A stretch of DNA of 64,000 nucleotides, taken from NCBI GenBank assembly GCA_005656395.1, contig SRSI01000068.1, positions 744,001 through 808,000 of the forward strand, given 5' to 3'. The stretch is from Strongyloides papillosus. Taxonomy: Eukaryota; Nematoda; Chromadorea; Rhabditida; Strongyloididae. Shown in pieces: positions 40,999 to 53,396 of this stretch (positions are counted from its first letter, which is position 1; each line of letters starts with the position of its first letter). The position numbers and the translations under genes were made by a program. The notes under the pieces are model-generated. The model did not search any database. It worked only from the letters and a program-made list of their open reading frames with translations, and had not been told where the DNA came from.

Positions 40999-43930
40999 TT
41001 ACAGAGGAATTTTACCTTCTTCTTCAAAATATGAAACTATTCTTCCACGGTCATTATATTTTCCGTTGCTTCTATAAGTACTATTTCTATTATTAAGCCA
41101 ATAACTTGGTACCCAATGTGGTTCAGTATCCAGTCTTTGAACAATCTCCATTAATTCCTCCAAACTTTTCTGATATTCAATATTAACAATTATATGATCA
41201 AATAGATGTCCATAATTTTGTTCCATTTTTTTTCCTTCATTAAGTATACCTTTCAATTCTTCATCTCTTACTCCAAATTGACCATTCATATCTTTTTGTC
41301 TTTTTAGTTGCATTAATGATGGTGGTGCTATAAATACAACAAAAGGCATTAGATCAGTTTTACGTAAACTTTTCAATGTTTCTGGTTTTAATGTCAATAA
41401 GCATGTTTTATTTTCTGATATTACTTTTGAAATTGACATAACACTTGTTCCATAATAATGTTTTTGAAATTCACCATACTCAACAAACATGCCATTAGAT
41501 GAAAGTTCTGAGAATTGCTGAGGAGTCACAAAATGATAGTCGACTCCATCAACTTCATTGCCATGTCTTGGTCTCGTTGTATGTGGTATTGCACATGAAA
41601 ATCTTGTCTTATCATTTTCAATTAATTTTTGTCGTAACTCAAAACATCCAACTCCCTCAGGACCACATAGAATAACGGGTCGTTTTCTACCACTTCGTGA
41701 AAGATATAAACATACATCTTCATAAGTCAATATTTCATTATCACTCACTTCTTCATCTAAAATCTTTACTTTATCACCGAATTTATCTTTTTTCTTTTTT
41801 TTATCTGAGAATTTTTTTTTAAATAAATTTTTTCCTTTTGTACTTTTTCCATCACCAGTTGCTTTTTTATCTAACTCTCTATTGTACATTTCAACTTGTT
41901 TTTGAAATGAACTTGAGGGAATAAGACCAGCCAGTTGTTGTGTAGCATCATCACCCTCACGATATGCTTGCCACCAATTTTCATCAGATGTTGATATGAC
42001 ATGGAGAATATCACCACGTTGAAATTTTAAAGCTAACTCTTTGCACGGAACAAAATAATCATCTTCTGGATCATAATCAAATAAAGCACGAATATGATGA
42101 ATAACAGGTGCATGATTTTTTTGTGAAGATCGATTATTTTTTAAATTATTCTCATTATTTGATAATGATTGTCGTAATGGTGATGGGACAATAATAAATA
42201 TTATATCACCATGAATTCTTCTTAAGAGATCAGAAACTTCATTAACACTTAGTCCTCGTATATCATTACCATTTACCTCGATAATTTCATCTCCTTCAAC
42301 AAGGCATTTTGTTTTCTCACATATACCACCTTGAATTATTCTACTAACAATAACACGTTCTCCTTCGTTTTTTACTGTAGCTCCTAAATATGAATCGTCT
42401 TCTGGTTTATATACTTTAACAACTAATAAATTGGTATCACAACTGTCATGAGATAACACTTCTTGACTAACATTAGTATCTTTATTTACAATATTTGGAA
42501 GTTCATGAATAGAACCCCTTGGAGTACTACCAGCTGGAGAATAACACTTGTTAGAATAACTGAAATTACAATCTTTCTCCTCTATTAAAGGAGATGGCAT
42601 ATTATTATACTGAGAATTTGAACTATTTTCTAAAGCTTGTAATCTTTTAGACGCTCTAATAGATGTACGCATAAAATTATTTTGTTTTTCTTTTATCTCT
42701 AAATATTCACGTCTTCTTTTTAAATCATCTTCATACTCTTTAACACGTTCCCATTCACTTGGACTTATAACTTCACTCATTTTATTAGCTGTATCTTCAA
42801 TAATAATATTTTGACGACGATCTTCAGAAAATAAAACTGTTGCAACTAAAAATTTTATTTTAGAAAATAGATGTATTAAAATTTCAAATAATGATATTTT
42901 ATATCAATAAGGTGAAATAGTTAATTCTTATCATTTTATATAACAAAAAATGATGATTAATAGAATTGTGTAAATAAAAATTATATATCATAATAATGAC
43001 AGCAAATTATCTGTATGATGAAAAAAAAAACTTTATCTAATAATAATTGATGAGTAGTGTTTAAACTTTTATACGATAGTTAAAAAACGAAAGAACATTT
43101 GTATCTAAGAAATTGAGTAACAATTAAATAAAAATAACCACCCTTAAACTAAAATAATGAAAGAATATTGAAAGATAAATGTTCAATGAAATGTTAGAAA
43201 AATGCTATATAATAAAAAGAAGAGTTTAGAAGAGCCTACTCTTACATTTGTCTCATCTTGACCAAACTATCAGGTGTACATATAGATAAAATACAAAATA
43301 GTTTTAAAGGAAAAGCAGGCGTTGATAGTGACTTGTAATAGAAAACAAATGACAATATAAATTATTATAAGGTAAAAGGGTTGAAGGTCATTTACAATTA
43401 TGGCAATGTTTTATTCCTTATATCTATAAAATACCGAAAAAAAATGACAAAAGCATGTAAGGAAATTATTTCATCAATATTTTTTTGTAATACTTAATGA
43501 TAACGCTAGTAAATATTCATTCTATAATCTATTGATATTTATGATGGGTTTTATTACTAAAAATGAATTATAAATCGTAATAGTATTAAAAATACAAAAA
43601 TGTTAAACTATTCGATATTCATCTATCAATGACAGGTTAAATTCAAAATTTGAATAAAAAATAAACTTACTTTGACTTTCAGTTGTTGATAATGGCATTT
43701 TATTTAATGATAATTTTCTTCGAATTTTAAGTTGTATAATGCAGGAATCAATGCTCTAAAAGAAAGAAAATTTTAATAAATAACAAAAACAAAATACTAT
43801 TTTTAAATTTTGAGTAAGAAATAATGAAAATAAATTTTATATGTACCTCTTCTAAAGTGACACTTTGTAGTAATTCATCTGTACTTAAAGTTAATTCCAC
43901 ATCCCTTTCGGGTGGTGCAAATTCTGTCAT
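40999..43930 (-). CDS. PALS1/MPP5-type MAGUK scaffold
   Basis: Polarity scaffold of the Crumbs complex. Three exons: 43930-43847, 43755-43671 and 42845-40999, with introns of 91 and 825 nt, about 671 aa. After a short N-terminus comes a basic coiled segment (WERVKEYEDDLKRRREYLEI), similar in place and type to the PALS1 ECR1 motif. Then: one PDZ domain (LGATVKNEGERVIVSRII; GDEIIEVNGNDIRGLSVNEV), an SH3 (RALFDYDPEDDYFVPCKELA; NWWQAYREGDD), a basic hook with KKKKKDKFGDK, and a guanylate-kinase-like domain (RPVILCGPEGVG; IPHTTRPRHGNEVDGVDYHF; YGEFQKHYYGTSV; DTEPHWVPSYWL). The P-loop reads GPEGVGCFE, degenerate as in other MAGUKs, so catalysis is unlikely. The paired L27 domains of vertebrate PALS1 are not seen. 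C. elegans MAGU-2 is the likely counterpart. Confidence 0.9.
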
Positions 43931-44129
43931 TTTATACACTTAAAATCTTTTATAGGATTCAACAAATTACCCAACACAAAAATAAATCCTTAATTCATAG
44001 AATTAAATAATTTAATGTTGGTAGATTTTTGATTAAATATTAATTATTGTTAGTAAGATATATTAAAATATAAAATTGTATTGTATTGAAGTAGAGATAA
44101 TATATTTATATGAAGACTGTATAGTTATT

Positions 44130-44192
44130 ATGAGTGATAAATATTCCATAAATTGTAACAGATCTTTTGATGAGTATATTGCAAGTGGAAAG
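44130..44192 (+). pseudogene. possible relic of an FABP first exon
   Basis: ATG frame MSDKYSINCNRSFDEYIASG, then a Lys codon directly followed by gtaata. NRSFDEYIASGK parallels [12 protein letters not shown] and SENLDSYLIAKG of the two FABP genes, and the donor-like site falls where the secreted FABP has its intron. No second exon was found downstream. It lies on the opposite strand between the MAGUK first exon and the orphan PDZ exons. Weak evidence; could be coincidence. Confidence 0.2.
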
Positions 44193-44494
44193 GTAATAAC
44201 AATATTATTGAAATAGTTGTTGTCTTACAACAAGGCCATATTTAATATTAATAGGGATATTAAAAGAGATAATAATTACCCTTACTTGTTTTATTTAAAG
44301 CTAAATCAAAAAAGGTTATAATTATAGAAATTATTGCATTGGAAAATTTTGATTAATATAGAGATTAGTGTACTATTAGTTATTATTACCTTGTTATAAG
44401 AATTATTTTTTATATACCCACATAATAAGCACTATTTTAAATAATGAGATAAATATAAAATAATAAAAATATTTTTTGATAAGTTTTAATTTAC

Positions 44495-44942
44495 CTCTTT
44501 TATCAAATCAATAACTTGATAATATCCTATATTATATAAAGGAATCGTATTAACTTCTATTATTTCATCTCCCTCCAACAAATTTGATCTTTCTGCTGGG
44601 GTATTAGGTATTAAATCTTCCACATATGGTGAACCATATTCTGTTTCACTTATAGAAAAACCAACTTCTTCTGAAGGACTTCTTAATTGTATAACACAAA
44701 TAAATTCTTCATACGCATATGCACACTATAAATTTTAATCATCTATCATAAAAAATAAAGCTTACATTTTTTATCATATGTAATTTTAATAAATTATCAT
44801 TATATTGGTCATCAAAGGTATCGAAACTACTTGTACCATCGTCAGTTTCATTGGAACAGTCGTTAGAAATTTCACTACTATCATAATAATGTAGTAATTT
44901 TTTATCATAGCCTTCATTATTAGGTTTAAATGTTGAGTACAT
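44495..44942 (-). CDS. PDZ-domain exons, incomplete gene
   Basis: Two joined exons, 44942-44766 and 44725-44495 (40-nt intron, phase 0). Exon 1 is acidic and disordered (MYSTFKPNNEGYDKKLLHYY). Exon 2 encodes most of a PDZ domain: FICVIQLRSPSEEVGFSISE (carboxylate loop VGF), SPYVEDLIPNTPAERSNLLE and GDEIIEVNTIPLYNIGYYQ, ending VIDLIKE at a good gtaaat donor. The last PDZ strand is missing and must lie in an exon not located. The 43930-43847 exon of the MAGUK contains ERDVELTL, which looks like such a strand, but the acceptors visible there are out of phase. Either an N-terminal part of the MAGUK gene (two PDZ domains) or a separate gene. Confidence 0.65.
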
Positions 44943-47859
44943 CTTACTATAATGTCGAATTTTTTACTTTCGTAGAAATGATTTTAATAATATTTAATAA
45001 CTATATATTTTGTTATATTAAGAGAAAAATTATATTAAGTGTTAAAAGTTCATTATAATTATTATTTAATAATACTTGATAATAAGATTACTGATGGTAA
45101 ATTGATATAAATATTGTTTCTATTGTAATATTTAGGTCAAGATTTGATGAAATGCTAATAATTTGAAATATAATTTGAAATCTATGGATGTAAGTATGGT
45201 ATTATAAACAATTAATATTAATAAAATTATATTGTCATTGACTCTTAAAGACAACAATTACGATTACTACAAAAAACTTTTTCAAAAACTTAATGTTAAA
45301 TTTTTAAAGTTACATACAAAACACAACTATATTTGTTTATTATTTTAAATTTTTGGAAATAGAATGGTATTTAGCCTAAATATAATATTCCAATTCACAT
45401 TACCACTTAGTGATTTATTAATATTTATTATATTACTTTATAAAGATATTTTTATGATATAGTTATACTTCATCTTTCCCATTTTTCTGAATAGAAAAAT
45501 AATTTGTGAATAAAATTAATTCATCCATTCAAAAAATAGTGTTACTTGAATGACATAATTATATGTTGCAGTAAAAAAATAAAAAAATAGAAAAAAAACG
45601 ACGAAAAATTAAATTAATTGAATATAATTTTGTAAAGAGAACATAATCTAGTTAGCAGAAGTAAGTAAATTTTGTCTAAAATTTGACTTATTTGGAAACG
45701 TTAACTAATGATACTATAGTTAAAAAATTTTTTCTTTTAAATATGGACATTAGAGGTTAACATTACAGTAAATATATTTCTTTATTTTTGATTTTGTATT
45801 TGAAAGAAATCTAGTTTTAATGGATCGTGTTAAATGAAAGTATAGTTAAGGTTGCTATTTGTCACTGATTACATGGTTCTTCAAAAAAGACCTAAATTAG
45901 ATTAAAAGTATTTTTAAAGGTAAATTAGACTTTTGAAAAAAAAATTTAAAAACATGTATTATTATTTTCAAACTTGATTTTTGATTTAATTAGTAAAATA
46001 AATTATAAATCAAAAATCCTTTATCCTAACAATTAAGAAAATATAGTACAAATAATATAATTTTTCTTTAGTCATTACATTTTTTTATGTCTAATTCTAA
46101 TAATTCACTACTATTCATGAATTAATTAAATGCACTAAAATAATTTCTAAGAACAAATTAAATAACTATATAAATGCAATTTTATTACAATTATATGAAA
46201 GTTTAATAACTGTTAATAAAATAGATATATTATTAACATTTTAAAGATATCATAATTTTATATTTAGCTATCATCTTTCAAGTGACATTTTCAATAAAAA
46301 CCACAAATATAATTTTAATAAGAAACATTAAATCTTATAAAACAGTCTTTTCATAGATAATTCTTTTTATCTAGATATACAATATTATATTTAAAAATTT
46401 CTAAGATCAGTTATAAATTGTACAATTCATTGTCTAAAAGTGTGAGATTTTTTCAAATAGTGACAATTGTTAGAACATTACGAGATATTAAAATGACATA
46501 AGGGTTTTTGTATTTTACAATGCAAAATATCTTTTTTATTATACCACATTTTTAAATCAATATATTTTAATTAAGATAGATATAAACTTTTAATATTACT
46601 GATGATAATAATTTATTATTTGAAAAAATAACAAATACATCATTATATTCCTTTTAATTTGATGAATGGATATTTTTCAAATCTAGATTTGTAAAAATTT
46701 TAGAACTTTCTCAACAATCCATTTCATAACAATTGTATATTTGAAAAATATTTAACAATATAAATATTTAAAATTGTGAAATAATTTGTAACAATCTTAA
46801 GGTCAACTAATATCAATGGCAAATTATAATTGTAACTACAGCGAATCTTGTTTTATCATTACAGGAAAAAAACATTTTAAAAATAAATGACATTAAAAAT
46901 AATATTTAATAATGCATGAATACTTTCTTTCTTTAGTATTTCTAGTGATATAATAATATTTCATACAATGTTAAATAATATTATTATTTAATATAATTTA
47001 AGAATTTATTTATTTTTTTCTTTTTGATTTATCATCATACTGTTTTACTAGCTTGATTATTTAATAGTAAGAAAAAAATTATTTTTATTAGTTACTCTCT
47101 ATTGATCAATGTTGATAAAATTTTATATCATTGAAAATAATTTCTTCTTAATTTACAATTTTTCAGTTAATTCTTCATTTTATGGCGACAATAAAAGATG
47201 AAAATTAGTGAATGTAATGTAATAAAGAGCATTTATCAAAGAAGCGATTTAATACTAATTAGTGGAATTTTTAATATCAAATAAAATTGCCAAATTTCTA
47301 AAACATTCTTTCTATAAGGTCATCATTGAGCAAGAAGCCATTTAAAATTTAGAATCTACTAAATCTTTGTCATTTTAATTTAATCCAATTCATTAAAATA
47401 TATCTTTAATGTACTGTTGAAGATATATCTAAATATTCTAACATTTGGAATAACCTTAATAATATTAACGCAACTACTATCAATACTAATACCAAATACT
47501 TGTAATAATAATAACAATAAATAATTATTATTTATTGTAATGAATAAGTAAAATTTATACCCCATTGATCGACAATCAGTTAACATCTTTGTCTGTTTAT
47601 ATACTTCATTAAACTTATATACAACCATACATTTGATATTGAAAATTTGACTAATTAAATTGTGATGTGAAGAAGTAAAAAGATAGATTGATTGTCAAAT
47701 CATGACAAGATGAAAAAATTTAGCTCAATTTTATTTAACATTATTTATTTTTTTGAAAACATAAAATTTGAATTTTTATTATTATCACAGTATTTTTTGT
47801 TTATGTATTTTGAAAAAAGTATATTTTTAGTTCAATTATATTTTTAGTATACAACTACT
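44943..47859. other. gene-free AT-rich stretch
   Basis: About 2.9 kb between divergent genes, extremely AT-rich, with no exon, tandem repeat or RNA gene recognised. A minus-strand frame at 47380-47628 is not considered coding. Confidence 0.5.
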
Positions 47860-49925
47860 ATGGAAAATGTAAACGAAGAAGATAACTTAGAATTAGGTGA
47901 TGGATCATCCACTAGTACATTAACAGATTCCTTACATTCACGTACTTTTACCAATATATATCAATTAAGAGGAACTGATTACTTAAAACAAGGTTGGGTA
48001 GCTAAAAGTAGAGGTTCACGCATAAATTTATTGAAAGTAAGTTAAATATTTTACTTAATTAATTTTTTAATATAAAATCACATGTTCATAAAATTGTTTA
48101 TTATTAATATTTAAGACAAAATGGGCTCGACGATATATAATATTAAAACAAATATTAACACATAAGGGTGTTGATCATTATCTTGAAATATATAAAGAAG
48201 AAGAAGATATATATCCAAAAAAAGTTATTAATCTTTTACATTGTCATCGAATTGATTCATACATCCAACTAAAAAAATCATCTGACATTGATACCACAAT
48301 ACATAAATGGATATTTTCAATTCATATTAAAAGAAAGCGCGAAATATTTTTTTCAGTGCCATCCGAAGTTGAGATGGTTCGCTGGGTTCATTTAATTAGT
48401 AATGTCTGTGAATTGTTACAAGATCCAAATACTAGCAAAAAAATTAATGAAAAAAAAAATTCACGTAAAGGTAGTAGTAAAGAGAGTAATTTTGAAATAG
48501 AACAGAAATATATTAATGAACTGGAAAATATCAATGAAAATGACTTTCACGTTAAAGATTCTTATGAACCAACTTTTAAAAAACAAAATAATGGAAATAA
48601 AACTAATTCCGGCTTACCACCACACATGCAAAATAAAAGTTCCACTTTTTCGCCAATTTTTAAAAAACGAAACAATTCAGCATCTTCAGTACATTCAGCT
48701 CCATTTGAATTTGGTCACTACTCTGCTGATAATACTTTATCTAAATCAGGAAGTATGGTGAAACAACCTGACCGTATATCACTTCACAGTGATAGATTTT
48801 GTGATAAGTACGCAAGTGAATTTTCTCGTGGTTTTACAGAAATGGTTCGTCTTTCACAAAAAAATGTTAATAATCAAAATAATTCAAATTACAACACAAT
48901 GAAATCATCAAGTAGTACTCCATCTAGTCATTATATTACATCGCCTTCATCACAACGTTTACCTAGAAAAGCTCCATTAACAAACAATCCATCTATAGGA
49001 AGATCAATTTCGATACTATCAAATAGTGATACATCAACAATTCCACGATTATCACGAAATAATTCAATTATCCAAGAAACATCATCACTAAATACTAACC
49101 CAGATAATGATGTGACAAATTGGTTATATGAATATGAACCTATAGATTCTGCATCAGAAGATAATAATTCAGGAAGAGCCTCACGTGTCTTAATTCCAGT
49201 TAAATCATTCCTTCAGAACTCAAGAACAAATAATGGTTCAATAAAATCACCAACACCGTCGTCAGTAGATTTTTCATTCAATACCAATACATTAGATAAT
49301 CAAGGAACACTAAGTTCAACTTCAGGATCAATAGTTCCTCCCTGTTGATAGATCGAAAAAACCAAATAGAAGAAAAAAAAGTAGTGATAGTAGTCTACAA
49401 GATTATTCTATAAATATTGATCATCAATTCACATACCCAACAAAAATATCAACATTTCCAAATAGCACTACACAAATGTTAAATTATCCACCAAATTATT
49501 TTTCCGTACGTCCAAGAGAAATCATCCATCACGGTAAAAGATACAAATTTACCGGAAGTTGTGTACCACCACCACCAAAAACTATATTCCAAATATCACC
49601 ACCACATTCTATTATTAATGATGCTGAGTATTGGAATCAAATAATAGCACCAAATCCTTTAGTTTCACATGTAGTTCGACAAACTGTCAAAGAACAAATT
49701 ATAACTACAGGTCCAAAAGAAAGTCCTGCTGCTGCTATAGCAAGGATGAAAAAATTAAAAAAAGAAGAAAAAATGAGGAGAAAAGAAAGAAAACGTTTAG
49801 AGGAGTTATCATATAATTTTGAGGAAGAAATACCTGAATTATTGGATTACCAATTTGTTGATACAGCAAAGACAAAGGCTATGGGGCAAACGATTAACGA
49901 AGAAGAAAGAAAACGTGATACATAA
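47860..49925 (+). CDS. soc-1: SOC-1/GAB-type adaptor, frameshifted in this sequence
   Basis: Docking adaptor of receptor tyrosine kinase signalling. Exon 1 47860-48036, 79-nt intron, exon 2 48116-49925. An N-terminal PH domain (residues about 50-150) includes LKQGWVAKSRGSRINLLK, TKWARRYIILKQ and REIFFSVPSEVEMVRWVHLI. A long Ser/Asn-rich disordered middle follows. The frame is broken at 49340-49342: it hits TGA at 49346, while the downstream frame stays open to 49925. Reading on in the second frame gives PPVDRSKKP, exactly the PxxxRxxKP ligand for the GRB2/SEM-5 C-terminal SH3. The C-terminus LLDYQFVDTAKTKAMGQT resembles the GAB1 SHP2-binding tail (DYVVVDQQKT type). A one-base insertion in a CCC run explains the break; it may be an assembly error. 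Ends 130 bp from a convergent K2P gene. Confidence 0.85.
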
Positions 49926-50054
49926 TTATAACTTTCACGTTATTTTCTAATCAATTATTACTATATAATAATTATTTCATATTGAAATTTTAAGTATTTT
50001 ATAGAAGTAAACAAAAAATTTAAAAATTTTTTATTTAATATTATTAAGAATATC

Positions 50055-51592
50055 TTAGACATTATATAAAATTAAATGTTCAATATTTGAGTTTGGTAGA
50101 CGTCTTACTGAAAATGGTACCCGATGATTTTCTCTACTAGTAGTTTCATTTTTTATATCATGTATAATATGCGCTTTAAAGCGTGCTATTGGTCCATTTA
50201 CAATGCAACAACTTGGTTCTTTATAATCAATTTCACTTTCTTCGTTATCAATTTTAATTACAATATTATCACACGAAGAAAATCTAACTAAATGTGACAA
50301 TTTTCTAGTTGGGCAATCAATTTTACTATGTTTTCTTATTTCTTCTTTTGCTTCCTCAATAATTGTATCATCTTTACCATGGGTGGGCATATTGTGAATA
50401 GTTTTTCGACGATCTCTAGAAATTTTTCGCAACCTCTCATCAGCATTACATTGTATCTTATCTATTTTATCTTTTTTCTGTAAATTGAAACCTAAAGAGG
50501 GCCGTCTTGACAATCTTCTCATTGCCCTAAATGAACTTCTATATACGAAACTTTGTCTAAATCTTTTTGACGCTGCAGTTACAATATCATAATTACTGGC
50601 CATAAAACTAAAAAATAAATATAAAACTTTTATATATTATATGTTCTTAACATACCCTAGTACTAAAAGATTAACACAAGCGGAAAAGATTGCCAAACCA
50701 CACATAATAAAGAGTAAAGTGAAAATAATGTAAGCAATATCACTTGAATCACCAAATTTTTTATGAAGCATTGGTACAAAATCTCCAAACCCTAAAAATA
50801 ATAATAAATTTTAATGTCATTGACTTTTCCTTTTATTTACCAATTGTGCTAAGTGTTATAAATGTACAATAATAACCATCTAAAAGATTCCAATTTTCAT
50901 ATTTATGGAAAACGAATGTTCCAAAAATCATTACCAATGTTCCCATAGATAAAGATGTAAATATAAGATGTTTTTCACTAACATCTTTTAATATTCTAAT
51001 TTTCGTTACATTATAAATTATATTGGAAAGCTTTGTTAAACTAAATTTTATAAAGGTGTTGATTCTTTCACCTATACTTTGAAACATAACAAGTCCTAAG
51101 GGTATCCCTGCCATTGCATAAAACATACAGAATGTTTTTCCCATTATGGTTAGTGGTGTTGAATGTCCATAACCTTTAATTTATGTATTAAAAACATGTT
51201 ATAAGATTTATTATTTTTTTTATTACCTATTGTTGTAATAACAAGAATACAAAAAAAGAATGAAGACGGGAAATTCCATTGTGTTCCATATTTATATGGT
51301 AGTGATTTTATTATCAAATCTTCTAATTCCACAAAGTCTCTAAAAATATGTTACATAATAATTTTCGGATTTCAATTCACTAAACTAACTCATGTGAAAA
51401 ATTATATTTTTGTTGGAGTGTCAGATTATCAGATGCAATTGATTTCCGTAACTTTTCATCAGCTGGTTCCTCGAAATAGGTAAACACCAAAGAACCCCAT
51501 ATTAAGTATGCAAAAGTCGTGATAACTAAAATACACGCTCTTGTGTTCTTTTTCTTAAATCTATTTCCAGCACCAGGAATTGCAAAAGCCAT
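50055..51592 (-). CDS. TASK-type two-pore potassium channel
   Basis: K2P leak channel of the TASK group (relatives of SUP-9/TWK-20 in C. elegans). Five exons: 51592-51390, 51339-51227, 51173-50841, 50791-50656 and 50607-50055 (introns 50, 53, 49 and 48 nt), 445 aa. TM1 follows KKKNTRACILVITTFAYLIW. Pore 1 has the canonical TTIGYG (residues 103-108), with YGH giving the His that senses external protons in TASK channels. TM2 includes FCMFYAMAGIPLGLVMFQSI and GERIN. Pore 2 has STIGFGDFVP, and TM4 ends NLLVLGFM at the position of the TASK VLRFM region. The tail is basic, with RRLSRRPS and similar phosphorylation-like sites. Both filters are normal, in contrast to the other K2P gene in this window. 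Confidence 0.95.
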
Positions 51593-53396
51593 TTTAACAA
51601 TAAAAGTGTTAATTTAAATTTTTTTAATATAACGATTTTTAATATCTTATCCAAACATGCCAATAAAAATTCTAAAGCACAAAATACATTAAAAAACTAA
51701 CAATATAACTATTTCTAAAATTAACAATTGTAATATAAAAAAAATTATTTTACTTAAAGAAAATAAATAGAATAAAATTATCAAATATTGTGAAACATCC
51801 ACTTAGTATCAAAGTATAGTAGTTTGTTTACACTACACATTTATACAAAGCCATAGTAACTCATTAGGTTTTCATAAATTAAATTGTTGGCAAAATCAGT
51901 CTAAAACGTTTTGCCCATTTAAATATGCTTCATTGTAAGTGCTCTTTTTATCATAATTATTCTATTCATAAATGAAAGAATATAATTGTTAAACATAAAT
52001 TAAAATTCCATAGACATATTTAAAGGAGCATCAACATTTTTTGTTTAATAATTTTACATAAACATACCATTAACTTTTATTTAAAATACTTAAACATTCA
52101 TAAGCTTTATTTAATGCCTCAATTCAAATAAGTTTACTTATATTCTTTAAATAAAAAAAATTATAATAATCTTATGTATATTTAGAAATTTTTTATGCTT
52201 GTATTTAACACTATTTAGTAAAAAAGTTGCTATATTTCTAAGTCACTCCTAAACTAATATATACAGTTTTAAGAAAAACCTTCTTAAAATATAATTTATA
52301 TTAAAAAAACAATTTTTTTATCCTTTTTAATATTCACTATGCTTTTTGTAAATAACTCAAAAGACACAAAAAATATACAATCAAAAATACACAAAGTTAA
52401 TATAAAATTAATAATCATAATAAAATATTGGATAAAAAAATCAAAAGGCTTAGAAAAATTTCTACACATTGTATTTTATTTATAGCAACTTAAAAATTAT
52501 TAAATTTACATAAGATTTAGTAGTTAAAATGTCTGTTAAAGTGCATTTTTACTAAGAACAAATAACAAAAAAATTTGTATAATTTTGAATGCTTCATAAA
52601 ATATATAGGGCTAAAAATAGATGTATAAAAATGACATTTGTGGTTATGTCTTGGTATAGTAATTACCTCAAGTAAAAATTTTGTTTATTAACTATTTGAT
52701 ATATAATAAAAGTTCAGAAATATGAATCCTTATGTGACTCCTCAAGTGGAAATACGATAATTTTTTTCATTAATTTTTAATAAATTTCTTTTGATATTTA
52801 ATTCTATATGTGTAAATTGTTATAACACACCTTAAAAATAATTTATTTATGAGAACATCTTTTCAATTGAAAATTAGTTATTTCTACTGTAGATGATGTT
52901 TTTTATTTTTTTATGATAACATCTTTATGTATTCATATAGATTACATTTAAAAATTAAAAGAAGGTTTTTATGTACTATAAAATTTAAAATAAATTGTAA
53001 CTCAATAATTGTTGTGTCTAAAAATAATAAACGTTAAAATATAAAGATATTAATCAAAATATTTTTTCAATAATATGAAGATGATGAAATTGATAAATTA
53101 TTAATAAAAAGACAATAATAAACTTTATCACTCCTATAACTATTAACATATATCCATTTAATAATATCTATTGATGAGAACTTTGATAATGACCTAAATC
53201 TTATTCTCGAATTCATGCCAATGGGGGAATCATAATTTATGATTTTAACTATAGATGTTTATATTACAATATAACATTCATATTAATATAAATTGTTAAA
53301 TTTATAATAAATATTTTAGTAAACAAAAGATTAACATTCTAATTATATATAGTAATACCTTATTTATCCTAAAGGCAATTTAATTAATTTTCAAAT
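51593..53396. other. gene-free AT-rich stretch
   Basis: 1.8 kb between divergent K2P and collagen genes. It presumably holds both promoters; no specific element or exon is recognised. Confidence 0.5.

Noticed and set aside
49334..49351. An 18-nt GT-AG segment that might be an intron explaining the SOC-1 frame break
   Set aside because: Too short to splice, and being a multiple of three it would not repair the frame.
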